Of a stretch of 64,000 nt of DNA, positions 16,258-24,848 are shown in pieces. Origin of the DNA: Fundidesulfovibrio soli. Lineage in GTDB: Bacteria > Desulfobacterota > Desulfovibrionia > Desulfovibrionales > Desulfovibrionaceae. Under the pieces are notes generated by a model. It did not search any database, had not been told where the DNA came from, and saw only the letters and a list, made by a program, of their open reading frames with translations. The position numbers and the translations under genes were made by a program. The number at the start of each line of letters is the position of its first letter. Position 1 is the first letter of the stretch. The stretch spans positions 124,001 through 188,000 of the forward strand of contig NZ_JAKZKW010000002.1 in the NCBI RefSeq assembly GCF_022808695.1. The letters are read 5' to 3'.

Positions 16258-19200
16258 ATGGGCGTGAAGACCTTTCAGGACGTTCTCCAGGAAATCCAGG
16301 GCAAAAAGATTCTCGTAGCCAACAGGGGCATCACCGCGCGGCGCGTGCTGCGCTCCATTCGCGAGCGCTTCCAGGCCGTGCCGGTGCTGACCGCCACCAA
16401 GGTGGACATGACCTCCCCCGCGGTGGCCGGCGCGCACGAGCTCATCCTGCTCGGCGAAGACCCCCGTGCCTACCTCGACCTCGACCTCATCATCCGCGAG
16501 GCCAAGGCCAAACGCATCGCGGCCATCCATCCCGGCTGGGGCTTCGCCTCCGAAGACCACACCTTCCCCGAGAAGTGCGCCCAGGCGGGCATCGTGTTCA
16601 TCGGCCCCACGGCCACGGCCATGAACCTGCTGGGCAACAAGGTGGAGGTGCGCAACCTGGCCCAGAAGCTGGGCATCCCGGTTGTGCCCGGCTCCACGGC
16701 GGCGGTGAGCGTGCCCGAGGCCCGCGAGATCGCCAGCCAGATCACCTTCCCCATTATGCTCAAGGCCGAAGGCGGCGGCGGCGGGCGCGGCATCTACGTG
16801 GTGCACGAGCCCAAGCAGCTGGAGGAGGCCTTCTCCAAGGCCTCGGCCCTGGCCCAGGCCAGCTTCGGCAACCCCCGGCTCTACGTCGAAAAGTACCTGC
16901 GCAGCGTGCGCCACATCGAGATCCAGGTCATCGCGGACAAGCACGGCAACGTCCTGGCCCTCGACGAGCGCGACTGCACCGTGCAGCGCAACCACCAAAA
17001 GCTCGTGGAGATCACCCCCTCCCCCTGGAAGGGCATGACCGCCGAGCTGCGCGAGAAGCTCAAGAATTGGTCCGAGATGCTCATCAAGAGCGTGGGCTAC
17101 TACTCGCTGGCCACGGTGGAGTTCCTGGTGGAGCCCGACGGCACCCCCTACCTCATCGAGGTCAACACCCGCCTCCAGGTGGAGCACGGCATCACCGAGT
17201 GCCGCTACGGCATCGACCTCGTGGAGGAGCAGATCGCCGTGGCCTTCGGGGCCAAGCTGCGCTACACGCGCAACAACACCAAGGCCTTCAACACCGCCCT
17301 GCAGGTCCGCATCAACTGCGAGGACCCGCGCCAGGGCTTCACGCCCAACGCCGGGCTCATCAACCGCTACATCTCCCCCGGCGGCCCGGGCGTCCGCCTG
17401 GACTCCTGCATCTCCGCCGGATACGAGTTCCCCTCGCAGTACGACTCGGCGGGCGCGCTGCTGGTGTCCTACGGCCGCAGCTGGGAGAAGGTGCTCGGCA
17501 TCATGGACCGGGCGCTTCGCGAGTACATCGTGGGCGGGCTCAAGACCACCATCCCCTTCCACCTGCAGGTCATCCGCAACGCCAAGTTCCGCTCCGGCGA
17601 CTACGACACCAACTTCGTGGCCACCTCGCCCGACCTGCTGGAATACCGCGACGTGGAGCCCGAGGCCTTCCGCCTGTCGCGCCTGGTGGCCGACATCTCG
17701 GCCAAGGGCTACAACTCCTACGTGCAGTTGGGCGAATACCGGGGCAGGGCGGACAAGCGCGTGGGCCGCTTCACCCCCGTCATGCCCGTGCTGGACCAGA
17801 AGGCCTGGCAGAGCCCCTATCCGCGCGGCGACCGGCAGGCCCTGCTGGACCACATCCGCGATTCGGGCGTCGTCCACTTCGTGGACACCACCACCCGCGA
17901 CATCACGCAGTCCAACTCCGGCAACCGCTTCCGCCTCGCCGAGGACAAGCTGGTCGGCCCCTACCTGGACAACTGCGGCTTCCTCTCCCTGGAGAACGGC
18001 GGCGGCGCGCACTTCCATGTGGCCATGATGGCCAACATGACCTACCCCTTCACCGAGGCGGAGCAGTGGAACTGCTTCGCGCCCAAGACGTGCAAGCAGC
18101 TGCTCATCCGCTCCACCAACGTGCTGGGGTACAAGCCGCAGCCGCGCAACCTCATGCGCCTCACCGGCGAGATGATCTGCGAGCACTACGACATCATCCG
18201 CTGCTTCGACTTCCTGAACCATGTGGAGAACATGCTGCCCTTCGCCGAGGTGGCGCTCAACTCCAAGGCCAACATCTTCCAGCCCTGCCTCTCGGTCTCC
18301 TGGGCCAAGGGCTTCGACGTGCCGCACTACATGGGCGTGCTTGAGGACATCCTCGACATGTGCGCCAAGGTGGCCGGCGTCTCCAAGAAGAAGGCCACCA
18401 AGCTCATCATCCTCTGCCTCAAGGACATGGCCGGCGTGTGCCCGCCGCGTTTCATCTCCGCGCTGATCACCGCCATCCGCCAGAAGTACCCCGACCTGGT
18501 CATCGACTACCACCGCCACTACACCGACGGCCTGTTCGTCCCGGCCGTGGGCGCGGCGGCCAAGGCAGGAGCCCACATCGTGGACACCGCCATCGGCGCG
18601 GCCGTGCGCTGGTACGGCCAGGGCGAGGTGCTCTCCCAGGCGGCCTACATCGAGGACGAGCTTGGCCTCAAAACCCAGCTCAACAAGGAGATGATCCGCT
18701 CCTGCGGCTTCGTGCTCAAGCAGATCATGCCCTACTACGACCGCTACACCGCGCCCTTCTTCCAGGGCATCGACTACGACGTGGTGGAGCACGGCATGCC
18801 CGGCGGCGCAACCTCCTCCTCGCAGGAGGGCGCGCTCAAGCAGGGCTACATCCACCTGCTGCCCTACATGCTCAAGTTCCTGGCGGGCACCCGCAAGATC
18901 GTGCGCTACCACGACGTGACGCCCGGCTCCCAGATCACCTGGAACACGGCGTTCCTGGCGGTCACCGGCGCCTACAAGCGCGGCGGCGAGCGCGCGGTGC
19001 GCGACATGCTGGAAGTGCTGGAGGCCACCTCGACCCACCCGGACGAGTGCCTGACCCAGGCCTGCTTGGCCGACCGGCTCATGCTCTACTCCGACTCCAA
19101 CGACGCCTTCCGCCAGCTGCTGCTGGGCAAGTACGGCAAGCTGCCCCTGGGCTGGCCCGCCGACTGGGTCTACGAGTCCGCCTTCGGGGCCGAGTGGGCC

Positions 19201-19959
19201 GACGCCATCAAGCAGCGCACCACGGAATCCCCCCTGGCCTCCCTCAAGGACGCGGACCTCTCCGGCGAGTTCGAGTCCCTGGCCAAGCGCCTGCAGCGCG
19301 ACCCCTCGGGCGAAGAGTTCGTGATGTACCTGAACCACCCCGGCGACGCCCTGAAGACCATCGAGTTCAAGGGCAAGTACGGCGACCCCAACCTCCTGCC
19401 CCTGGATGTCTGGTTCGAGGGCCTGGAGCCCGGGCAGGAGATGTTCTTCGAGGACTCGCGCGGCAAGCCCCACACCCTGACCCTGCTCGATATCGGCCAG
19501 CCCGATCCCCAGGGCTTCAGCGTGGTGCGCTATGTGCTGGACTCCGAGATTCTCTCCCACCAGGTCAAGGTGGCCGAGGCCATCGGCGGCGCATCCACCG
19601 CTACGGTGGAGATGGCCGACCCGGCCAACCCCTACCATGTGGCCGCGCCCTGCAACGGCGACCTCTGGGTCATGCACGTGAGCCCGGGCGACTTCCTCAA
19701 GCCCGGCCAGGAAGTGTTCAACATCTCCGTGATGAAGCAGGAGAAGTCGGTGCTCTCCCAGGTGGAGGGCGTGGTCAAGCGCGTGCTGCGCAACGCCGAC
19801 TACTTCGAGGACAAGAAGATGGTCCCCGTGAAGGAGGGCGAGCTGCTGGTGGAGATCATGCCCGTCAGCAAGGCCTGCCCCGGCTGCAAGGCCCCCCTGG
19901 CAGCGGAGGACTACCACTATTGTCCCTGGTGCGGTCACGGCATGGAGATCGCCGATTAG
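16258..19959 (+). CDS. pyc: Pyruvate carboxylase, with a C-terminal zinc ribbon
   Basis: Biotin-dependent enzyme making oxaloacetate from pyruvate. The 1233 residues hold a biotin carboxylase domain (about 1-480; ATP-grasp segment KAEGGGGGRG), the carboxyltransferase barrel (about 530-1050), and a biotinyl domain near the end. The biotinylated Lys is expected at K1160, in SVMKQEK; most family members have AMKM. After the biotinyl domain a short tail has C1207, C1210, C1222 and C1225 (CPGC...CPWC), an unusual zinc ribbon. It is preceded by the biotin ligase gene (12-base gap) and followed by the PEP-synthase-like gene, so anaplerosis and PEP formation are linked. Confidence 0.95.
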   Translation: MGVKTFQDVLQEIQGKKILVANRGITARRVLRSIRERFQAVPVLTATKVDMTSPAVAGAHELILLGEDPRAYLDLDLIIREAKAKRIAAIHPGWGFASEDHTFPEKCAQAGIVFIGPTATAMNLLGNKVEVRNLAQKLGIPVVPGSTAAVSVPEAREIASQITFPIMLKAEGGGGGRGIYVVHEPKQLEEAFSKASALAQASFGNPRLYVEKYLRSVRHIEIQVIADKHGNVLALDERDCTVQRNHQKLVEITPSPWKGMTAELREKLKNWSEMLIKSVGYYSLATVEFLVEPDGTPYLIEVNTRLQVEHGITECRYGIDLVEEQIAVAFGAKLRYTRNNTKAFNTALQVRINCEDPRQGFTPNAGLINRYISPGGPGVRLDSCISAGYEFPSQYDSAGALLVSYGRSWEKVLGIMDRALREYIVGGLKTTIPFHLQVIRNAKFRSGDYDTNFVATSPDLLEYRDVEPEAFRLSRLVADISAKGYNSYVQLGEYRGRADKRVGRFTPVMPVLDQKAWQSPYPRGDRQALLDHIRDSGVVHFVDTTTRDITQSNSGNRFRLAEDKLVGPYLDNCGFLSLENGGGAHFHVAMMANMTYPFTEAEQWNCFAPKTCKQLLIRSTNVLGYKPQPRNLMRLTGEMICEHYDIIRCFDFLNHVENMLPFAEVALNSKANIFQPCLSVSWAKGFDVPHYMGVLEDILDMCAKVAGVSKKKATKLIILCLKDMAGVCPPRFISALITAIRQKYPDLVIDYHRHYTDGLFVPAVGAAAKAGAHIVDTAIGAAVRWYGQGEVLSQAAYIEDELGLKTQLNKEMIRSCGFVLKQIMPYYDRYTAPFFQGIDYDVVEHGMPGGATSSSQEGALKQGYIHLLPYMLKFLAGTRKIVRYHDVTPGSQITWNTAFLAVTGAYKRGGERAVRDMLEVLEATSTHPDECLTQACLADRLMLYSDSNDAFRQLLLGKYGKLPLGWPADWVYESAFGAEWADAIKQRTTESPLASLKDADLSGEFESLAKRLQRDPSGEEFVMYLNHPGDALKTIEFKGKYGDPNLLPLDVWFEGLEPGQEMFFEDSRGKPHTLTLLDIGQPDPQGFSVVRYVLDSEILSHQVKVAEAIGGASTATVEMADPANPYHVAAPCNGDLWVMHVSPGDFLKPGQEVFNISVMKQEKSVLSQVEGVVKRVLRNADYFEDKKMVPVKEGELLVEIMPVSKACPGCKAPLAAEDYHYCPWCGHGMEIAD

Positions 19960-20073
19960 GCGGGTTTGACTTGCCCGCCCGGCACCGAATCTGATAGCGC
20001 TCCGCCCCATGAGGGCGGAGCCCTAAGACATAAATCTCAAGATGCCTTGTGGATATTCCTAAGGAGGAATCGA

Positions 20074-23000
20074 ATGGCTAAAGCCGCTTGCAAAGCGCCC
20101 GCCAAAGACAAAAAAGAACTGGCGAAGAAGCTCATCCTCACCGGTGCCGACATCGAGGCCATCGGAGAGGAGGCCGAACTCCTGGTGGGGGGCAAGAACT
20201 ACAACACCGCCATCATCAGCCAGGTATCCGGCATCCGTGCTCCTCAATTCCGCGCGGTATCCTCCATCGCTTTCCATAAGCTGCTCGACGAGACGAAAGT
20301 CAACGCGGCCCTGATCCGGGCCACCGTGGACCATGAATATAACCGCATCGACTGGACGAGCGAGGAGGTCAACAAGGACCCCGAGTTCCTCAAGCACTTC
20401 ACCCGCACCGTCGCCCAGGAGGTGCGCGCCCAGGCCGCCGAGAAGGCCACGCTGATCAAGCTGCGCACCTTCGTGAACAACGTGGTCGAAGGCTTCGCCA
20501 CCTCCCCCGAGGGCATCGACCAGCTGCGCAAGCGCTCCGTGCTGGTGCAGGTGGCCATCCTCTCCGTGGACATGCCCCTGGACGTGGCCGAGGCCGTGCG
20601 CAGCGGCTACCAGGAGATCTGCCGCGAGGCCGGCCTGGAAGACGTGCCCGTGGCCGTGCGCTCCTCCGCCGCCGGCGAGGACTCCCGCAAGAAGGCCTTC
20701 GCGGGCCTGCAGGACACCTACCTGAACATCGTCGGCGACGACCAGGTGGTGGAAGCCTACCAGTGGGACTGCGCCTCCGCCTACAACCTGCGCTCCATGA
20801 CCTACCGCCGCGAAGCCATCCTGGACGCCGTCCAGCTGGCCGAGCGCACCGGCGACGACACCATCGCCGAGAAGGCCAAGCAGGAGTGGGCCATCGAGAA
20901 CACCTCGCTGTCCGTGTGCGTCATGCGCATGATCAACCCGGTGATCTCCGGCACCGCCTTCTCCGCCGACACAGCCACCGGCTGCCGCGGCACCGACCGC
21001 AAGGACCTGGTCTCCATTGACTGCTCCTACGGCCTGGGCGAGGCGGTGGTGGGCGGCATGGTCACCCCGGACAAGCTCTACGTGTTCCAGCGCGAGGACA
21101 ACCGCGAGGTCGTCGTGCGCTTCATGGGCTTCAAGGACAAGAAGATCATCTACGACGAGCGCGGCGGCACCAAGCTGGTCCCCGTGGACGAGCTGGAGGC
21201 CTACCGCTGGGCCCTCTCCCTGGCCCAGGCCGAGGAAGTGGCCAAGGGCGTGCGCGCCATCTCGCAGGCTTACGACGCCATGATCATGGACACCGAGTTC
21301 TGCATCGACCAGTCCGAGCGGCTCTGGTTCGTGCAGGCCCGCCCCGAGACCCGCTGGAACGAGGAGTTCGAGCAGCACCCCGACACCATCTTCATGCGCC
21401 GCATGGAAGTGGACAAGAAGGCGCTGGCCCGGGCCGAGGTCATCCTCGAGGGCAACGGCGCCTCGCGCGGCGCGGGGCAGGGCACGGTCAAGTTCCTGCG
21501 CTCGGCCCTGGAGCTCAACAAGATCAACAAGGGCGACGTGCTGGCCGCCGAGCGCACCGACCCCGACATGGTGCCCGGCATGCGCGTGGCCTCGGCCATC
21601 ATGGCCGACGCGGGCGGCGACACCTCCCACGCGGCCATCACCTCCCGCGAGCTGGGCATCCCGGCGGTCATCGGCATCCAGCGCGCCGAGCTGCTGCGCT
21701 CCCTGGACGGCCAGGAAGTCACCGTGGACGGCTCGCGCGGCGTGGTCTACCGGGGCCTCCTGCCTCTGGTGGCCGTGGGCGGCGAGATGGACCTCTCCAA
21801 GCTGCCCCCCACCAAGACCAAGGTCGGCCTGATCCTGGCCGACGTGGGCCAGGCCCTGTTCCTCTCGCGCCTGCGCATGGTGAGCGACTTCGAGGTGGGC
21901 CTCCTGCGCGCGGAGTTCATGCTGGGCAACATCGGCGTGCACCCCATGGCCCTCGAAGCCTACGACCAGGGCACCCTGGGCCAGCTGGTCGAGAGGCAGC
22001 TCCAGGAGTACGAGCAGCGCCTGACCAAGGTCATCAAGGAGCAGATGGCCGCGGGCTACATCCCCATGGACCTGAAGCTGCGCCAGTACGTGGGCCTGAT
22101 CACCGGCCTCACCAAGGAGCTTGAGAGCCTCACCGAGCGCGAGGGCGCCAAGGGCACCGACGAGGTGCTGGCCATCCACCGCCGCCTGCGCGAGCTGGAC
22201 AAGAAGCTCGACGAGTACCTGGGCAACGCCACCCGCCGCCTGGACGTGCTCAAGACCTCCATCAGCCTGGAAGACCACGTGGCCGTGATCATGGGCTACT
22301 GGACCGAGCTGCAGGACACCTCCAACCATGCCGACGCCGTGAAGCGCCGCATGGAGGTGAAGGCCCACGTGGCCGAACGCGCCCAGGCCGTTGCCCACGA
22401 GCCCCTCATCAAGGAGACCCTGGCCAAGATCAAGGAAATGCGCGCCGAGATCGCCCGCCAGGTGGGCATCCAGCGCGACATGGAGGAAGTGCGCACCCTG
22501 CCGGACCGCATCGCCAAGCAGCTGCGCTCGCGCGGCTACCGCACCGGCAAGGAGCTCTACGTCCAGACCCTGGCCCAGAACCTGGCCCTGTTCGCCATGG
22601 CCTTCTACGGCAAGCCCATCATCTACCGCACCACCGACTTCAAGTCGAACGAGTACCGCAACCTCGTGGGCGGCATGCTCTTCGAGCACTTCGAAGACAA
22701 CCCCATGCTGGGCTACCGCGGCGTCTCCCGCAACATCCACGACTGGGAGATCGAGTCCTTCAAGCTGGCGCGCGGCATCTTCGGCGGCAAGAACCTCCAG
22801 ATGATGCTGCCCTTCGTGCGCACCCTGGAGGAGGCCCGCTCCATGAAGCGCTACCTGGCCAAGGTGCACAAGATGCGCTCCGGCGACGACGGCCTGAAGA
22901 TCCACATGATGAGCGAGATTCCCTCCAACGCCATCCTGGCCAAGGAGTTCATCGCGGAGTTCGACGGCTTCTCCATCGGCTCCAACGACATGACCCAGAT

Positions 23001-23622
23001 GGTGCTCGCCACGGACCGCGACAACCCGAGCCTCCAGCACATCTACGACGAGGAAGACCCCGCCGTGGTCTGGGCCATCCTGGTGACCATCTTCACCGGC
23101 CAGAAAATGGGCAAGAAGGTGGGCTTCTGCGGGCAGGGCGTGTCCAACAGCCTGATCCTGCGCGGCCTGGTCTCCATCGCGGGCATCGTCTCCGCCTCGG
23201 TGGTGCCCGACACCTACTACCAGACCAAGTTCGACGTGGCCGCCGTGGAAGAGGAGAACATCCCCGTCTCCGGCCTGGGCGCCTGGCTCTGCGAGCAGCA
23301 CCTTGAGCGCCTGCACGAGATGCTCGTGGACAACAAGTACGAGCACATCCTGAGGAAGAACCAGTCCGCCAAGGACCTGAACGAGTGGTACGAGGGCGAG
23401 CTGACCCGCCTGGCCACCCAGCTGCGCGACCACCTGGACACCCCCAAGGAGGCCTTCTACCGCGGCGAGCTGGAGAAGTTCCGCAACACCTTCCACAAGC
23501 AGGTGATCTACGCCGCCTGGGACTGGGAGAAGACCGTGGGCGACGCCCTGTATCACGCTGGATTCAGCGACTGGGAAGAGCAGGCCGTGGCCATGGAAGA
23601 GCAGCGGAAGAAGACCTGGTAA
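20074..23622 (+). CDS. PEP synthase/pyruvate phosphate dikinase-like protein, long form
   Basis: Likely makes PEP from pyruvate. The ATP-grasp N-terminus has VGGKNYNT and VAVRSSAAGEDSRKKAF. The phosphohistidine is H519 in GGDTSHAAITS, and the PEP-binding barrel has RTTDFKSNEYRNLVGG, SIGSNDMTQM and the catalytic Cys C1019 in GFCGQGVSN. At 1182 residues it is far longer than E. coli PpsA (about 790): a helical insertion of roughly 150-170 residues splits the barrel (about 625-845), and about 130 extra residues follow the Cys motif. The start is fixed by AAGGAGG at 20061-20067. Its gene follows pyruvate carboxylase by 114 bases and ends in a strong terminator. Confidence 0.88.
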   Translation: MAKAACKAPAKDKKELAKKLILTGADIEAIGEEAELLVGGKNYNTAIISQVSGIRAPQFRAVSSIAFHKLLDETKVNAALIRATVDHEYNRIDWTSEEVNKDPEFLKHFTRTVAQEVRAQAAEKATLIKLRTFVNNVVEGFATSPEGIDQLRKRSVLVQVAILSVDMPLDVAEAVRSGYQEICREAGLEDVPVAVRSSAAGEDSRKKAFAGLQDTYLNIVGDDQVVEAYQWDCASAYNLRSMTYRREAILDAVQLAERTGDDTIAEKAKQEWAIENTSLSVCVMRMINPVISGTAFSADTATGCRGTDRKDLVSIDCSYGLGEAVVGGMVTPDKLYVFQREDNREVVVRFMGFKDKKIIYDERGGTKLVPVDELEAYRWALSLAQAEEVAKGVRAISQAYDAMIMDTEFCIDQSERLWFVQARPETRWNEEFEQHPDTIFMRRMEVDKKALARAEVILEGNGASRGAGQGTVKFLRSALELNKINKGDVLAAERTDPDMVPGMRVASAIMADAGGDTSHAAITSRELGIPAVIGIQRAELLRSLDGQEVTVDGSRGVVYRGLLPLVAVGGEMDLSKLPPTKTKVGLILADVGQALFLSRLRMVSDFEVGLLRAEFMLGNIGVHPMALEAYDQGTLGQLVERQLQEYEQRLTKVIKEQMAAGYIPMDLKLRQYVGLITGLTKELESLTEREGAKGTDEVLAIHRRLRELDKKLDEYLGNATRRLDVLKTSISLEDHVAVIMGYWTELQDTSNHADAVKRRMEVKAHVAERAQAVAHEPLIKETLAKIKEMRAEIARQVGIQRDMEEVRTLPDRIAKQLRSRGYRTGKELYVQTLAQNLALFAMAFYGKPIIYRTTDFKSNEYRNLVGGMLFEHFEDNPMLGYRGVSRNIHDWEIESFKLARGIFGGKNLQMMLPFVRTLEEARSMKRYLAKVHKMRSGDDGLKIHMMSEIPSNAILAKEFIAEFDGFSIGSNDMTQMVLATDRDNPSLQHIYDEEDPAVVWAILVTIFTGQKMGKKVGFCGQGVSNSLILRGLVSIAGIVSASVVPDTYYQTKFDVAAVEEENIPVSGLGAWLCEQHLERLHEMLVDNKYEHILRKNQSAKDLNEWYEGELTRLATQLRDHLDTPKEAFYRGELEKFRNTFHKQVIYAAWDWEKTVGDALYHAGFSDWEEQAVAMEEQRKKTW

Positions 23623-23650
23623 GAAGAGAAAGGCGGGAGGCGGGAAGATG

Positions 23651-23690
23651 CCTCCGGCGGCCAAAGGGAGTTCCTCCCTTTGGAATCCCA
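23651..23690. repeat. CCAAAGGG hairpin repeat, copy A
   Basis: A 40-base element beginning CCTCCGGCGGCC and ending TGGAATCCCA. It forms a hairpin of ten bases per arm (CCAAAGGGAG with CTCCCTTTGG, three-base loop). It recurs at 51979-52016 with a one-base-pair shorter hairpin. Here it lies just after the PEP-synthase-like gene. Confidence 0.8.
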
Positions 23691-23694
23691 AATA

Positions 23695-23726
23695 GCAAAA
23701 AGGCGGCCCTAGGGCCGCCTTTTTGC
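23695..23726. terminator. Perfect 32-bp palindromic bidirectional terminator
   Basis: The bases GCAAAAAGGCGGCCCT are followed directly by their perfect reverse complement, giving a GC-rich stem with A and T tracts on either side. It serves the convergent PEP-synthase-like gene (plus) and the 5'-nucleotidase gene (minus, stop at 23745). Confidence 0.9.
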
Positions 23727-23744
23727 TTTACCCTGATTATGTGT

Positions 23745-24671
23745 TCATATGTTTTTAATGCCGAATGGTATGTGTACGGATGGGAGTATCTTTGATGCTG
23801 GTTCAAGATGGGTTCTCTGGTCGTCAAAGAAAATATGTGGCTTAAGAACTTCAAGTACTCGGCTTTTTTCAATTCCTCCAAGAAAAAATGCTTCATTCAC
23901 CGTGATACCCCAGCTTCGCATTGTGCTGATCACTCGTTCGTGTGATGGCGCGTTTCGAGCAGTTACAATAGAAATTCGAAGTTTAGGTTTATATGTGTCG
24001 TCTGCTGCGGCTTTTTCTTCTTCATCGGACTGAATTTTAGACAGTTTCTCCAGGAACTTTTTTAATGGTCCAGGATTGTGTGGAATGCCAACTTTGTTGG
24101 ATTCATGTTCATGGAATTTTGTTATGTCGTTAGTGTTTTGGTATATACTTTCTGCTTCATCATCTGCGAGTACTCCATCGAAGTCAAATGCAACTCTTAG
24201 CTCGTTGTCATCTGTTTCGTCGGTGTGCTTAGAGTCTAACACCTGTCCTGCTGGATGCCCTGCGGTAATGGCGTTTTTTACGTCAGTTTCGTTTGCAGAA
24301 AGAAAGAGGCTAATTGATAGTGCCGGAATGTATTGATATGGAAACTTGCCTTGAAGGAACGCAGCGCGTGTAATTTGTAGGTTGTGGTGCTGAATTGAGT
24401 TCATAACTCTAAGCCCAGTGTCTGGGTCGTTTCTTGATAGTAATACTACTTCAACGGGAGGGTTGTCTGGAGAAATTTCATTGATAGAAAGTAGGCGTTT
24501 GATAAATGGAAAAGCTGTCCCCGGTTTAAGGGGCTCGTTTTCATTTGCCCGTTGGTGTTCACGGTAGGCATGTGTCCCTTGTTCCGTGAATATTTTGTCG
24601 GATTCAGTGAGGTCGAATAGTGCACTTGAGGCTAAACCAACTACTAGGCGATTCTCAAGGTCGTAGGGCAT
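23745..24671 (-). CDS. 5'-nucleotidase of the cytosolic cN-I type (AT-rich, probably acquired)
   Basis: A 308-residue HAD-superfamily protein resembling the cN-I family (PF06189) of 5'-nucleotidases, which dephosphorylate nucleoside monophosphates. HAD landmarks are FDFDGVLADDE (about residues 165-175), SIVTARNAPSHERV and FFDDQRTHLE. The N-terminal half (MPYDLENRLVVGLASSALFDL) has the family's usual opening with ASSALFDL. The start at 24671 is preceded by GAGGG. Base composition is strikingly AT-rich in the gene and both flanks, and codon use differs strongly from its neighbours, suggesting recent transfer. A perfect TATAAT lies at 24783-24788 on its strand. Confidence 0.85.
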   Translation of the reverse strand: MPYDLENRLVVGLASSALFDLTESDKIFTEQGTHAYREHQRANENEPLKPGTAFPFIKRLLSINEISPDNPPVEVVLLSRNDPDTGLRVMNSIQHHNLQITRAAFLQGKFPYQYIPALSISLFLSANETDVKNAITAGHPAGQVLDSKHTDETDDNELRVAFDFDGVLADDEAESIYQNTNDITKFHEHESNKVGIPHNPGPLKKFLEKLSKIQSDEEEKAAADDTYKPKLRISIVTARNAPSHERVISTMRSWGITVNEAFFLGGIEKSRVLEVLKPHIFFDDQRTHLEPASKILPSVHIPFGIKNI

Positions 24672-24782
24672 TTCGGTTTTCCCTCGGTGTTCAAAAAAAT
24701 TTGTTAATCAATAAAACAATGCAGCCTGTATGGCAAGCGTCTTTGATAATACACGGAGAGTGATGTGTGCTGATAAAGCTTT

Positions 24783-24788
24783 ATTATA
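24783..24788 (-). promoter_or_regulatory. Likely -10 box for the AT-rich nucleotidase gene
   Basis: TATAAT on the minus strand, about 112 bases upstream of the nucleotidase ATG. I see no good -35 at 16-18 bases; a TTGATT at 24800-24805 is only 11 bases away. So this is weak evidence for a promoter, supported mainly by the AT-rich flank. Confidence 0.35.
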
Positions 24789-24848
24789 CAAAATAAGCTA
24801 ATCAAAAGGCCACTGGACGAACCCCGCCCCAATGGCCATACTCCCCAA

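Noticed and set aside
16069-20010. A 1313-residue open frame on the minus strand across the whole pyruvate carboxylase gene
   Set aside because: It is rich in His, Leu, Val, Gly and Ala as expected when a GC-rich codon pattern is read backwards; no domain, start signal or ribosome site is seen.
20059-23691. A 1210-residue minus-strand open frame antisense to the PEP-synthase-like gene
   Set aside because: Same cause as above; the plus-strand protein has full catalytic motifs and a strong ribosome site.
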